Virus record (IMG/VR): IMGVR_UViG_3300034068_000566
Coordinates: 1 to 64,000 of that record
Strand: one strand, 5' to 3'
DNA: 64,000 nucleotides
Origin: a virus
In this document: piece after piece, positions 13,648-20,225 of the stretch
How positions within the stretch are numbered: position 1 is the first letter of the stretch
Layout of the letters: each line of letters begins with the position of its first letter
Position numbers and translations under genes: made by a program
The notes under the pieces: generated by a model
What the model was told of the DNA's origin: nothing
Databases searched by the model: none
Seen by the model: only the letters and a program-made list of their open reading frames with translations

Positions 13648-13856
13648 TATTCGGCCACCTTTAGAATTGCGTAAGTGCCATTTGCGTTTATATTTTCAAG
13701 GACTGGCTTGATAGCAGGCGCAAGTAAATCTTTTAGCATTGATTCTAAAAGCATTATCTGACTTACTTCATCAAGTGCTAAAAATTGTTGAGCCACTGGA
13801 TGAGTTTCATCAAATTCGGTTACAAACTTTAGAGCGTGTTCTATTGATATTGTCAT
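13647..13856 (-). CDS. Hypothetical protein, 69 aa
   Basis: All-helical (MTISIEHALKFVTEFDETHP..), with a hydrophobic IMLLESMLKDLLAPAI helix. Stop overlaps the start of the 66-aa gene. A TGTCAG-type promoter lies upstream (13898-13919), inside the neighbouring gene. Confidence 0.6.
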   Translation of the reverse strand: MTISIEHALKFVTEFDETHPVAQQFLALDEVSQIMLLESMLKDLLAPAIKPVLENINANGTYAILKVAE

Positions 13857-13871
13857 TTTATTTCCTATTCG

Positions 13872-14012
13872 TTAGTTGGATTCGGGTGTATTAAATAATT
13901 GTATATCTTGGCACTGACAAGGCTCAACATGGTATTCCTCGCCTGTACCAAAAAAGATTAGGCCAGTTGAGTAGCAATCCTCGCAGGGTATTGTTAAAAC
14001 TGAGTTTATCAT
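13872..14012 (-). CDS. 46-aa protein with CxxC and CxC
   Basis: IPCEDCYSTGLIFFGTGEEY.. and EPCQCQD look like one DnaJ-type zinc repeat half (CxxC..G..F.G). Start coupled to the stop of the 69-aa gene upstream. Confidence 0.5.
   Translation of the reverse strand: MINSVLTIPCEDCYSTGLIFFGTGEEYHVEPCQCQDIQLFNTPESN
13898..13919 (-). promoter_or_regulatory. TGTCAG-type promoter
   Basis: TGTCAG (13914-13919), N10, TACAAT (13898-13903). Lies inside the 46-aa gene, upstream of the 13298-13856 run. Confidence 0.55.
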
Positions 14013-14221
14013 TAAGCACCTACCTTTATGGCAACAGTTGCCCAAAAGTTTTTGATTCCACGAGTTGAGCGAACCTCAATAGCGTATGCCTCAAACTCTG
14101 AGCCGTACCAAACATCAGGGCGGGGAGTTGCGTATTGGATAACGCCTTCATCATGGCGATTAGTTGAGCGATAAGTCTTGCCGATTAGCAAGTCCTCTAT
14201 TGTGTATGGTTTTGCTGACAT
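14012..14221 (-). CDS. Small beta-rich protein, 69 aa
   Basis: YTIEDLLIGKTYRSTNRHDE.. and VWYGSEFEAYAIEVRSTRG: alternating strands, a possible SH3-like barrel. Ribosome-binding site GAAAGGTGACA. Function unknown. Confidence 0.6.
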   Translation of the reverse strand: MSAKPYTIEDLLIGKTYRSTNRHDEGVIQYATPRPDVWYGSEFEAYAIEVRSTRGIKNFWATVAIKVGA

Positions 14222-14334
14222 TAGTTGTCACCTTTCTTTATTTCTTTAATTGTAGCGGATAGGACTGACAAAGCCTGAGCCTTGCTTGCGTTGCGTTGCG
14301 CCTGTATTAGCGCCTTATATTCCTCTAGTGTCAT
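14221..14334 (-). CDS. 37-aa helical peptide
   Basis: MTLEEYKALIQAQRNASKAQ.. is one amphipathic helix. A TGTCAG promoter (14249-14270) sits inside it. AACGAAAGGTCAAAA precedes the ATG, so it has a ribosome-binding site. Confidence 0.45.
   Translation of the reverse strand: MTLEEYKALIQAQRNASKAQALSVLSATIKEIKKGDN
14249..14270 (-). promoter_or_regulatory. TGTCAG-type promoter
   Basis: TGTCAG (14265-14270), N10, TACAAT (14249-14254). Internal to the 37-aa gene; serves the 69-aa gene. Confidence 0.55.
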
Positions 14335-14365
14335 TTTTGACCTTTCGTTAATTGCTTACTATGTA

Positions 14366-14451
14366 AGTTTAGCAGATTAGACTGACATTATCAAATTAGA
14401 AATGCTAACAATTCGGACATTTTGATATTTATTTTTGTGACTATTCTCACA
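14366..14451 (-). promoter_or_regulatory. TGTCAG-type promoter plus perfect Crp-like site
   Basis: TGTCAG (14382-14387), N10, TAAACT (14366-14371). TGTGA-CTATTC-TCACA at 14436-14451 is centred about 84 bp upstream of the predicted start. Drives the 14221-14334 gene. The gap 14335-14527 also has GGCGTGTCGG and TTCGAA; no gene seen. Confidence 0.6.
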
Positions 14452-14527
14452 CTGTAAATTTTTCTATAACTTTTGTATAACAATCTTAAACCTATCGGCG
14501 TGTCGGTTTGACTTTTCGAATTTTTTT

Positions 14528-14620
14528 TCACTCCTTAGAAAGTAAAAATAGAAAACGAAAAGCAAAAAATAAAGTTAAGAAAAATAAAGCTCTGCCGTCA
14601 GTGAAAAAAGTTAAGTCCAT
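14528..14620 (-). CDS. 30-aa Phe-rich membrane micropeptide
   Basis: MDLTFFTDGRALFFLTLFFA.. is nearly all Phe and Leu, one TM helix. GGAGAATAAAAA precedes the ATG and overlaps the end of the upstream gene. Function unknown. Confidence 0.45.
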   Translation of the reverse strand: MDLTFFTDGRALFFLTLFFAFRFLFLLSKE

Positions 14621-14623
14621 TTT

Positions 14624-14728
14624 TTATTCTCCAATTCCGTTAAGCATTTTTTCTAATTCTAAAAGTTGATCATTAGTTAAATGATCTAATTGTATTGCGT
14701 TAGCAAATCCGAATAAATCTATTTCCAT
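14624..14728 (-). CDS. 34-aa helical peptide
   Basis: MEIDLFGFANAIQLDHLTND.., acidic amphipathic helices. AGAGGTGTAAAA precedes the ATG. Not recognised. Confidence 0.45.
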   Translation of the reverse strand: MEIDLFGFANAIQLDHLTNDQLLELEKMLNGIGE

Positions 14729-14730
14729 TT

Positions 14731-14922
14731 TTACACCTCTTCATTTTCTCTAATGGCATCTTCAAAATCTAAAAGCGATTGGTGATAAGCGATTGGGTCG
14801 CACTCTCGCAAAATCTGTGAGGCAGAAAAACTTAGGTTGCCAATTTCAAAAGGCTTATACGATTCGTCTAGCATGTCATCAAACCAAGTTTTAATTTCAA
14901 AGGCTACATCAAAATCTAGCAT
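14731..14922 (-). CDS. Hypothetical acidic protein, 63 aa
   Basis: MLDFDVAFEIKTWFDDMLDE.. with SFSASQILRECDPIAYHQSL near the middle. Proteins with this ILRE(C)DP.AY pattern occur in many phages without a known role. Coupled to the 35-aa gene upstream. Confidence 0.6.
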   Translation of the reverse strand: MLDFDVAFEIKTWFDDMLDESYKPFEIGNLSFSASQILRECDPIAYHQSLLDFEDAIRENEEV

Positions 14923-15029
14923 TAGTTATTTTCCTTTTCTATTTTTTTTACATTTAGATAATCGGTTACATTTAAGTAAGTGACATAAGCAGCCCAAATA
15001 AATAAGGGAATAAGAATAAGGTTTATCAT
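14922..15029 (-). CDS. 35-aa single-TM microprotein
   Basis: MINLILIPLFIWAAYVTYL.. then a charged tail (KKIEKEN). One TM helix. Stop and start overlap both neighbours. Function unknown. Confidence 0.5.
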   Translation of the reverse strand: MINLILIPLFIWAAYVTYLNVTDYLNVKKIEKENN

Positions 15030-15206
15030 TTAGTTAGCCCCTCTAATAGTTCCGTTAATTGCTAATAAGTCACACTCTACTTTTAGAGATGTGTTTTTGT
15101 TAAGGCGTGAAGGCAGGGCAGAAATAAAATCAAGCACCTGTTGCTTAGAATAGAAAGGCATTTTTTTAGTGTTGCCGTTATATGAGGTTAGTGTAAGTGT
15201 TATCAT
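15030..15206 (-). CDS. 58-aa hypothetical protein, paralogue of 16971
   Basis: MITLTLTSYNGNTKKMPFYS.. LDFI..L...LNKNTSL..DLLAINGTIRG aligns along its length with the plus-strand 61-aa protein at 16971 (MINATLTTVGGSTKGMTFDS..). So this is a second gene duplicated onto both arms. Small beta-alpha-beta protein; function unknown. Confidence 0.6.
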   Translation of the reverse strand: MITLTLTSYNGNTKKMPFYSKQQVLDFISALPSRLNKNTSLKVECDLLAINGTIRGAN

Positions 15207-15361
15207 TATTTTTTCTCCATTACTTTAATTATGACATCTAAATCTTTTTCGGTAAGCAATACGCTTGCGCTACCCCATAGGGCAGCATAAGTGTGACCAG
15301 TATCGCCATATTTTTCTTTTGCTAAATCATAGGCTAATTGTCTTTTGTCATATGTATCCAT
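15206..15361 (-). CDS. 51-aa hypothetical protein
   Basis: MDTYDKRQLAYDLAKEKYGD..TYAALWGSASVLLTEKDLDVII: helical, similar in tone to small proteins that carry a YGxxx..ALWG..S..T.KDL pattern in other actinophages. Ends overlap both neighbours. Confidence 0.55.
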   Translation of the reverse strand: MDTYDKRQLAYDLAKEKYGDTGHTYAALWGSASVLLTEKDLDVIIKVMEKK

Positions 15362-15540
15362 TACTTACACCCCTCGCATGTGAACTTAGTGAACTTTTTA
15401 TCTTTAGCAAATACCTCTAAGTAATTATCATTACAGTTAGAGCATGCGATAAGTGCGGTAGAGGCTCTGCCGTATAGGTGAGGCTCTGATACGGATAATA
15501 GGGCGTTATCTATAACCTCTTGTGTTTTTAGTATAGTCAT
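15361..15540 (-). CDS. Zinc-ribbon protein, 59 aa
   Basis: ALIACSNCNDNYLEVF and FTCEGCK provide two CxxC pairs. The start at 15540 is preceded by GAAAGGTGG, the same ribosome-binding site as the 58-aa gene at 15966; the frame is open further upstream but not supported. Confidence 0.6.
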   Translation of the reverse strand: MTILKTQEVIDNALLSVSEPHLYGRASTALIACSNCNDNYLEVFAKDKKFTKFTCEGCK

Positions 15541-15572
15541 TTTTGACCACCTTTCGTTTTCGTTATATAGCA

Positions 15573-15594
15573 ATTTTAGCATTAGGGTCTGACA
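15573..15594 (-). promoter_or_regulatory. TGTCAG-type promoter
   Basis: TGTCAG (15589-15594), N10, TAAAAT (15573-15578), TGC before the -10. Drives the 13.9-15.5 kb run starting with the zinc-ribbon gene at 15540. Confidence 0.6.
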
Positions 15595-15601
15595 TTTTGC
15601 C

Positions 15602-15793
15602 TTATTTAGACAGCGTGTCGGAAATTTCTTTTTGTGATATAGCCCACAATTCTTTACACTTATCAGGGTTGTTCCACCATGGGAAACCCTCGTGATATTG
15701 GGCGGGGGCTAATACAACCTGACCGCAAGGGCATAAGTTCATCAACCCTTTAGGGTAATCGCTTACAGTAGCGAACTTAGTCCAAATACTCAT
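15602..15793 (-). CDS. Hypothetical protein, 63 aa
   Basis: MSIWTKFATVSDYPKGLMNL CPCG... then HEGFPWWNNPDKCKELWAIS. A CPCG and a later Cys suggest partial metal binding. Stop-start overlap with the 58-aa gene. Unknown function. Confidence 0.55.
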   Translation of the reverse strand: MSIWTKFATVSDYPKGLMNLCPCGQVVLAPAQYHEGFPWWNNPDKCKELWAISQKEISDTLSK

Positions 15794-15966
15794 TTAGTAG
15801 ACACATACCAATCTGTCCACATAGGGAATTGCTCAGGGTCACCATCATAGTAGTAACGCTCAATATTTTGCTCACAATCTTGGCAGAAAGTGAATTGCTC
15901 ATCTCCATAGTTAGAGATAGCGGAAAGCATAGGGTTATGCTCATGTGTTTTTGTTAATGTAGTCAT
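15790..15966 (-). CDS. Hypothetical protein with CxxC, 58 aa
   Basis: MTTLTKTHEHNPMLSAISNY.. FTFCQDCEQNIERYYYDGDP: one CxxC, His-rich N-terminus. The start at 15966 has GAAAGGTGG. It is the first gene of the leftward arm after the divergent promoter region. Confidence 0.58.
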   Translation of the reverse strand: MTTLTKTHEHNPMLSAISNYGDEQFTFCQDCEQNIERYYYDGDPEQFPMWTDWYVSTK

Positions 15967-16000
15967 TTTGACCACCTTTCTTTAATTTCTTTATACTGTA

Positions 16001-16087
16001 AGTTTAACACAGGGGTCTGACAAATTGAGGGGTACAAATAGGATAAAACGGACATTGTGAGGTAGGTCACATGTGTTTCATGTCACA
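16001..16087 (-). promoter_or_regulatory. Leftward TGTCAG-type promoter with two tandem Crp-like sites
   Basis: TGTCAG (16017-16022), N10, TAAACT (16001-16006). TGTGA-GGTAGG-TCACA (16056-16071, perfect) and TGTGT-TTCATG-TCACA (16072-16087, one mismatch) touch each other; the second is centred about 85 bp upstream of the start. Left half of the 328-bp divergent control region 15967-16294. Confidence 0.6.
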
Positions 16088-16187
16088 TGATTAGATCGTT
16101 ATCAAATTGTTATAATTATTAGGGCGTGTCGGCTTGACAAGGATATACACATCACCCTGTGGATAACTTTTTTTCGACATTTTTTTA

Positions 16188-16263
16188 TGTGGTGTATATC
16201 ACATATAAATATTACACAATTACGGCGTGTCGGGTTGTTTTTGTCAGTGCTACCTGCTATACT
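16188..16263 (+). promoter_or_regulatory. Rightward TGTCAG-type promoter with Crp-like site
   Basis: TGTCAG (16242-16247), N10, TATACT (16258-16263), TGC before the -10. TGTGG-TGTATA-TCACA at 16188-16203 has one mismatch. A DnaA-like TGTGGATAA (16158-16166) lies in the same gap. Drives the 16295-17156 operon. Confidence 0.6.
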
Positions 16264-16294
16264 TGCCATATAACAACAACGAAAGGACATAAAA

Positions 16295-16462
16295 ATGTCA
16301 CTTACCCTATACCCTGTGAATCAGTACTATTTAACTGATAACACTCAATTTATCCACTGTGGCGAGAGCCAATTCCGTCACTATTGCGACAAGCACTTTC
16401 AGGCTCAGGGGTGCTATTTCTGTGAGTTTGACTACGCTCAGCCTTGCGAGTGTGACGAGTAA
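16295..16462 (+). CDS. Cys-rich protein, 55 aa, paralogue of 11558
   Basis: QGCYFCEFDYAQPCECDE at the C-terminus matches MGCYFCSFDYTEPCDCQ in the minus-strand protein at 11558; CGESQFRHYCDKHF precedes it. Probably binds zinc. Ribosome-binding site CGAAAGGACAT. First gene of the short rightward operon. Confidence 0.62.
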   Translation: MSLTLYPVNQYYLTDNTQFIHCGESQFRHYCDKHFQAQGCYFCEFDYAQPCECDE

Positions 16463-16494
16463 CACATCAGACACACCCCCAAAAGGGGTCAAAA

Positions 16495-16516
16495 TGTCAG
16501 TTCCCCCTGCTATACT
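16495..16516 (+). promoter_or_regulatory. TGTCAG-type promoter
   Basis: TGTCAG (16495-16500), N10, TATACT (16511-16516), TGC before the -10. A CCCC-CAAAA-GGGG hairpin precedes it at about 16475-16489. Drives 16549-17156. Confidence 0.6.
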
Positions 16517-16548
16517 TCCATTATAACAACAACAAGAAAGGTTCAAAA

Positions 16549-16689
16549 ATGAACACTAACACAATCTACGCAACAGATGAAATCTGCTGGGCTATTGAAA
16601 ATGATGACATCTGTGACGGCTTCGGCTGTGCCCCTTGCTCAATAGAAATTGACGGAGAATACACTCCCCTATATCGCTCAACTAACTAA
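16549..16689 (+). CDS. 46-aa hypothetical protein
   Basis: MNTNTIYATDEICWAIENDD ICDGFGCAPC..: four cysteines in CDGFGCAPC arrangement. AAGAAAGG upstream. Unknown function. Confidence 0.5.
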   Translation: MNTNTIYATDEICWAIENDDICDGFGCAPCSIEIDGEYTPLYRSTN

Positions 16690-16700
16690 GGAGAATTGAA

Positions 16701-16823
16701 ATGAACCCATTCACATACGCAATAGACTGGTTAGATGATAACGCAGACTTCATGGCACCAGTAGGAGCCTTCATTGGCATAGCAATCGCAATCGGATTAT
16801 GTTTTATTAACGGGGGTAACTAA
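16701..16823 (+). CDS. 40-aa single-TM microprotein
   Basis: Short polar N-terminus, then FMAPVGAFIGIAIAIGLCFI as one TM helix. AAGGAG is 7 nt upstream. Stop directly abuts the next ATG. Confidence 0.5.
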   Translation: MNPFTYAIDWLDDNADFMAPVGAFIGIAIAIGLCFINGGN

Positions 16824-16970
16824 ATGAATACACTAGAACGCATTAGACAAGAACAACAAGAACGCTACGCATTACAGCGAGCAAAAGACAAGGCAAGAGG
16901 TGAGGCACTATACGCCCTCAACATTGCTCCACTCAATAACGATTACCTACTAGCGAAAGAAGAAAACTAA
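16824..16970 (+). CDS. 48-aa basic helical protein
   Basis: MNTLERIRQEQQERYALQRA.. one long charged helix. Adjacent stop/start with both neighbours (TAAATG). Not recognised. Confidence 0.5.
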   Translation: MNTLERIRQEQQERYALQRAKDKARGEALYALNIAPLNNDYLLAKEEN

Positions 16971-17156
16971 ATGATAAACGCAACACTAACAACAGTAGGC
17001 GGATCTACTAAGGGTATGACATTTGATAGCAAAGAAAACCTATTACAATTTATTGAATTGTTTGGTGATACGTTGCCATTAGGTACAGCGGTAAATATTG
17101 ACGCCCCACTAGCAGGTATTCACTCAGGCTGGATACAGGGCAAGGCTAAGAAATAA
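16971..17156 (+). CDS. 61-aa hypothetical protein, paralogue of 15030
   Basis: MINATLTTVGGSTKGMTFDS.. LLQFIELFGDTLPLGTAV..LAGIHSGWIQG. Aligns along its length with the 58-aa minus-strand protein at 15030. Last gene of the rightward microprotein operon; a hairpin follows. Confidence 0.6.
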   Translation: MINATLTTVGGSTKGMTFDSKENLLQFIELFGDTLPLGTAVNIDAPLAGIHSGWIQGKAKK

Positions 17157-17164
17157 TTTTTGGG

Positions 17165-17215
17165 GTAGTAGTGTCTAACTTTTACTAGGCACTACACCAA
17201 AAGTTTTTGCTGGTA
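17165..17215 (+). terminator. Likely terminator
   Basis: GTAGTG-T-C ... G-G-CACTAC forms a stem just after the operon, followed by CAAAAGTTTTTG. The rest of 17157-17366 holds two tandem TGAAATCTGAA repeats (about 17325-17346) immediately upstream of the -10 of the endonuclease gene. Confidence 0.45.
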
Positions 17216-17366
17216 CTACACTATTTATTTTTATTGTTTAGTTATGGGCGCACTAAAATTTGTTGTTTTATTTTCTAAAATCACGTATCATGCACAAGCT
17301 AGATGTTGTCAGAAAATCTCCAGTATGAAATCTGAATGAAATCTGAAGTTTATGATATACTTAAGT

Positions 17367-17972
17367 ATGAGAAAACAATACACAAAAGCCCAATATAACA
17401 AAGATGGTTTAAAACAATGTACAAGTTGCCAGGAATACAAAGAGACATCTGAATTTCATAAATTTTCCAAGGGTCCAGATGGATTAAAGCAATGGTGTAA
17501 GGTTTGTGTAAAACAATACGATTTAAAGGAAAATGACGCAACACGTATTTTTCCACGGAAGCTAGATGAGAATGGAAATATCCACTGTAGAAATTGTGGA
17601 GAATACTTTAAAGAAGATCAAATGAAACAATCTAAGACTGGAAAGTATAAGGGGTTATCCTATTGTACTGAATGTGCTCCATTACTATCTAGAACACGTA
17701 CACTTCAGAAATATCATTTGACTCTTGAGGATTATCACAATTTGTTACAAAGTCAAAACTTCTCATGTATGATTTGTAAGCAAAAAGATACAAGTTTCAG
17801 AAAACGACTATCTGTAGATCATGATCACGCTTGTTGTCCAGGAGAAGGCTCTTGTGGTAATTGTGTAAGAGGTTTGCTATGTCATCACTGTAATGCAGCT
17901 CTAGGAAATGTAAAAGATAATATTCAAACACTACAAATCATGATAGAATATTTAAATGGGAATCTTAGATAA
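17367..17972 (+). CDS. Endonuclease VII-like HNH nuclease
   Basis: 201 aa. C-terminal core LSVDHDHACCPGEGSCGNCVRG.. with LLCHHCNAALG is the zinc-bound beta-beta-alpha nuclease motif of recombination endonuclease VII, which resolves branched phage DNA before packaging. Two further zinc ribbons precede it (QCTSCQEY..WCKVCVKQ and IHCRNCGEYF..YCTECAP), probably for DNA binding. Start at 17367: TATACT (17356-17361) ends 5 nt before this ATG; the in-frame ATG at 17352 would lie upstream of the -10. Confidence 0.85.
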   Translation: MRKQYTKAQYNKDGLKQCTSCQEYKETSEFHKFSKGPDGLKQWCKVCVKQYDLKENDATRIFPRKLDENGNIHCRNCGEYFKEDQMKQSKTGKYKGLSYCTECAPLLSRTRTLQKYHLTLEDYHNLLQSQNFSCMICKQKDTSFRKRLSVDHDHACCPGEGSCGNCVRGLLCHHCNAALGNVKDNIQTLQIMIEYLNGNLR

Positions 17973-18150
17973 TCTAGAAAACGCATGGGATGAACTTGAT
18001 CCTAAATACGAAAGCCTTGCTCAAAAAATATTTTCAGAAACTGTTTGCTCTAACTGCTCTTGCGGACAAGAGTCTAAGCTCATGCCTATAACCGATAACA
18101 TGGGTAGAGAAATTTTCTGGGGAGACCTAGGAAGACCAACTGACGCCTAA
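17956..18150 (+). CDS. Hypothetical protein, 64 aa
   Basis: MGILDNLENAWDELDPKYES.. with CSNCSCGQE in the middle. Overlaps the end of the endonuclease gene by 17 nt, so probably co-translated. Converges on the minus-strand cassette with a 4-nt overlap of stops. Confidence 0.5.
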   Translation: MGILDNLENAWDELDPKYESLAQKIFSETVCSNCSCGQESKLMPITDNMGREIFWGDLGRPTDA

Positions 18151-18350
18151 TCCTCTATATGATCTAGATTCCACATTCTAATATCGGTAGCTGCAATACG
18201 TATTTTTTCAGATTCAATTTCATTTGTCGCTTCAACAACTAGCGTCATACTCAAAGGATAATATCCATCTGCAAATAAATCTTTTTTTGCGTGGAACTTA
18301 TAAGTCTCAGCACAAATCTTTTCATCTACTTTATAATAATATTTTGGCAT
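18147..18350 (-). CDS. Hypothetical protein, 67 aa
   Basis: MPKYYYKVDEKICAETYKFH.. mixed alpha/beta; LSMTLVVEATNEIESEKIRI reads as strand-helix. Last gene of the DUF6171-oxygenase-methyltransferase cassette; start coupled to the methyltransferase stop. Unknown function. Confidence 0.55.
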   Translation of the reverse strand: MPKYYYKVDEKICAETYKFHAKKDLFADGYYPLSMTLVVEATNEIESEKIRIAATDIRMWNLDHIED

Positions 18351-19012
18351 TATGGTGCTTCGTATCTTCCATAATATTTGTAGATCTCATATGGAATAAC
18401 AGTAGAGTCAACCCACCAGTCTTCATGACCTATCTTTGCAACTAGGGAATAGCCTAGGTTATTTAGAATTTCTCGCTGAGCATCACGCAAGGAAGCATTC
18501 TTGTAGTTGATAATATATTCGTGTTCAAAAGAAATAACGGTAAAGCGATATCTGGATAATGGCAGGGCAATTAAACCATTCAATGGTGTTCCAATAGGAG
18601 CAATAGGTCTTCCACCTTTATCCATAGGAGATTCAATATCAATTTGAAGGTAATCAATTTGTTTTGGAAAGTTGTTCTCTTCAAAGTATTTTAAATAATC
18701 AAAGGTTGTGGCATCTTGCATTAAACAAGGGTTTTTACGAACAGAGTTATATTCATCGACATTTCTTTGATCTAAATCAAAACCAACACCTGTCCAGTCA
18801 TATTCATTTTCCATTTTATAGGTTGTGTTTCCACTAATAGGACCTGCTGATCCCATTTCTACATAATATCCATTTTTCTTATATTCTAAGATATCTAAAG
18901 CAAACATATCTGAAGCTCGCATAACATCTCGTTTATCTCGCATATGTTTTTCAAAATCTGGTCGAGTCATATTATTTATTTCATTGATACGTTCAGTTAT
19001 ACGTTGATCCAT
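18350..19012 (-). CDS. FkbM-like SAM-dependent methyltransferase
   Basis: 220 aa. SAM-binding motif YYVEMGSAGPISG at about 50-61, TGVGFDLDQ, then IDYLQIDIESP and a FEHEY strand. This copy keeps the canonical QIDIE motif, which its paralogue at 1401 has changed to SIDTD. Start overlaps the 2OG-oxygenase gene by 20 nt. The tight coupling suggests that the oxygenase and methyltransferase act on one target, possibly hydroxylation followed by O-methylation. Confidence 0.75.
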   Translation of the reverse strand: MDQRITERINEINNMTRPDFEKHMRDKRDVMRASDMFALDILEYKKNGYYVEMGSAGPISGNTTYKMENEYDWTGVGFDLDQRNVDEYNSVRKNPCLMQDATTFDYLKYFEENNFPKQIDYLQIDIESPMDKGGRPIAPIGTPLNGLIALPLSRYRFTVISFEHEYIINYKNASLRDAQREILNNLGYSLVAKIGHEDWWVDSTVIPYEIYKYYGRYEAP

Positions 19013-19583
19013 CGTGTTCCTCTATTTCGCTAAAGAGTTCTTTATTGAAAAGAACTGGACTTTCTTTTGATCCTCTTACAAAGCATGTTGAAAAATATCG
19101 GGGGAGATCATCAAGAACCGCTAATGACTTATGCAGGATATTCCCACCATGTAATACCAAAGACCTAGCTTTAGGCTTATGTACAATACCTAACTCTGAG
19201 TACTCTAATTCTCCTCCAGCATACTCGTCATTATAATATAAACATACACCATACCTGATGTGATATGGCTCATCCTTTAACCAATAGTCTCTATGTTCCT
19301 GAATAGCTGCTCCTTCTCTATACCGTTGAAGTGCAACTGAGCCTACATACAATAATGATTCAAATAGGTTTTGTATTTGATTATCTATATCTTTAAATAC
19401 CTGTGGTTTGTCACCGTTATATTGCTTACCGTAGAAAAATCCATTTTTATAATCATCATCAGGTGATAGCCACCATTGCTCTTCATCTAAGCCTGATGCA
19501 AAATCTAAAACCTCTTTTTGTTGATCTACTGTAATAAAGTCCTCAATCTCATATAGATCTGGGGATAACCTGTTAATTTTCAT
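18993..19583 (-). CDS. 2OG-Fe(II) oxygenase, prolyl 4-hydroxylase-like
   Basis: 196 aa. Iron ligands H97-x-D99 (QEHRDYW) and H151 (GGNILHKS), 2OG-binding R162 (PRYFSTCF); the strand NDEYAGGELEYSELG with KPKARSLVL is the standard P4H core. These enzymes hydroxylate proline or related side chains while decarboxylating 2-oxoglutarate. Its start overlaps the stop of the DUF6171 gene (TAATATG). Substrate unknown; see the oxygenase cluster at 36-42.7 kb. Confidence 0.85.
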   Translation of the reverse strand: MKINRLSPDLYEIEDFITVDQQKEVLDFASGLDEEQWWLSPDDDYKNGFFYGKQYNGDKPQVFKDIDNQIQNLFESLLYVGSVALQRYREGAAIQEHRDYWLKDEPYHIRYGVCLYYNDEYAGGELEYSELGIVHKPKARSLVLHGGNILHKSLAVLDDLPRYFSTCFVRGSKESPVLFNKELFSEIEEHDGSTYN

Positions 19584-19584
19584 A

Positions 19585-19785
19585 TTACCATTTCCCTAAT
19601 GGACACTTAGCTTGTCGTAGCGTAGATTTTAATGCCATAAAACATCCACACTCTCTACACTTAATTAATCGTTTGTTAAAAGATGGACATTCATTACAAA
19701 TTGCCAACCTTTGTTCAATTAGCTCTTTATCACTCCTTGGTTGCGAAGGATCAAATAAGTCACTAAATTTTACATCATCAGACAT
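19585..19785 (-). CDS. DUF6171-like zinc ribbon, 66 aa
   Basis: CNECPSFNKRLIKCRECGCF..K..L..AKCPLGKW: the Cys pattern and the CPL-KW ending match the DUF6171-type small ribbon at 35780. TATAAT is 6 nt before the ATG, so it is leaderless and heads the cassette. In both places the ribbon is directly followed by 2OG oxygenases. Confidence 0.7.
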   Translation of the reverse strand: MSDDVKFSDLFDPSQPRSDKELIEQRLAICNECPSFNKRLIKCRECGCFMALKSTLRQAKCPLGKW

Positions 19786-19952
19786 ACTTCTATTATAGCG
19801 TATAAGGCTATAGGAACCAATCTAAGACATGTTTGGGGATGTTCCCCATAGATTGTCTATAGATGGTTTGGATATCCTCTATTTCGGCGAATTTAAATCG
19901 GCGAACTCTATATCCCGCCGTATTTTAATAAACTAATAGTATAATAAAACTT

Positions 19953-20225
19953 ATGAGCGTACAAGACTGGGCAGCATTAATTTTGAGCGTACTGACCATA
20001 GTTGGTATTATGGCGGGTGGAATTAAATTTCTCGTAAAACATTATCTCAGCGAACTTAAACCCAATTCAGGCTCGTCAATGAAAGACCAAATTTCAAGGT
20101 TAGAACATAAAATTTATGATGCTGATGTTAGTCGTAAGCAGATGAAAGAAGATCATAAAGTTATGAAAGACAAGTTAGACCGTATGTACGATATACTTTT
20201 AGACTATATTGCAAAATCTAAATAA
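19953..20225 (+). CDS. Holin-like membrane protein, 90 aa
   Basis: N-terminal TM segment (WAALILSVLTIVGIMAGGIKFLV), short linker, then a charged coiled coil (SRLEHKIYDADVSRKQMKED). This is the usual plan of actinophage holin or lysis-accessory proteins. TATAAT lies 7 nt upstream: leaderless. The lysozyme is 7 kb away, so the holin role is only a guess. Confidence 0.5.
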   Translation: MSVQDWAALILSVLTIVGIMAGGIKFLVKHYLSELKPNSGSSMKDQISRLEHKIYDADVSRKQMKEDHKVMKDKLDRMYDILLDYIAKSK

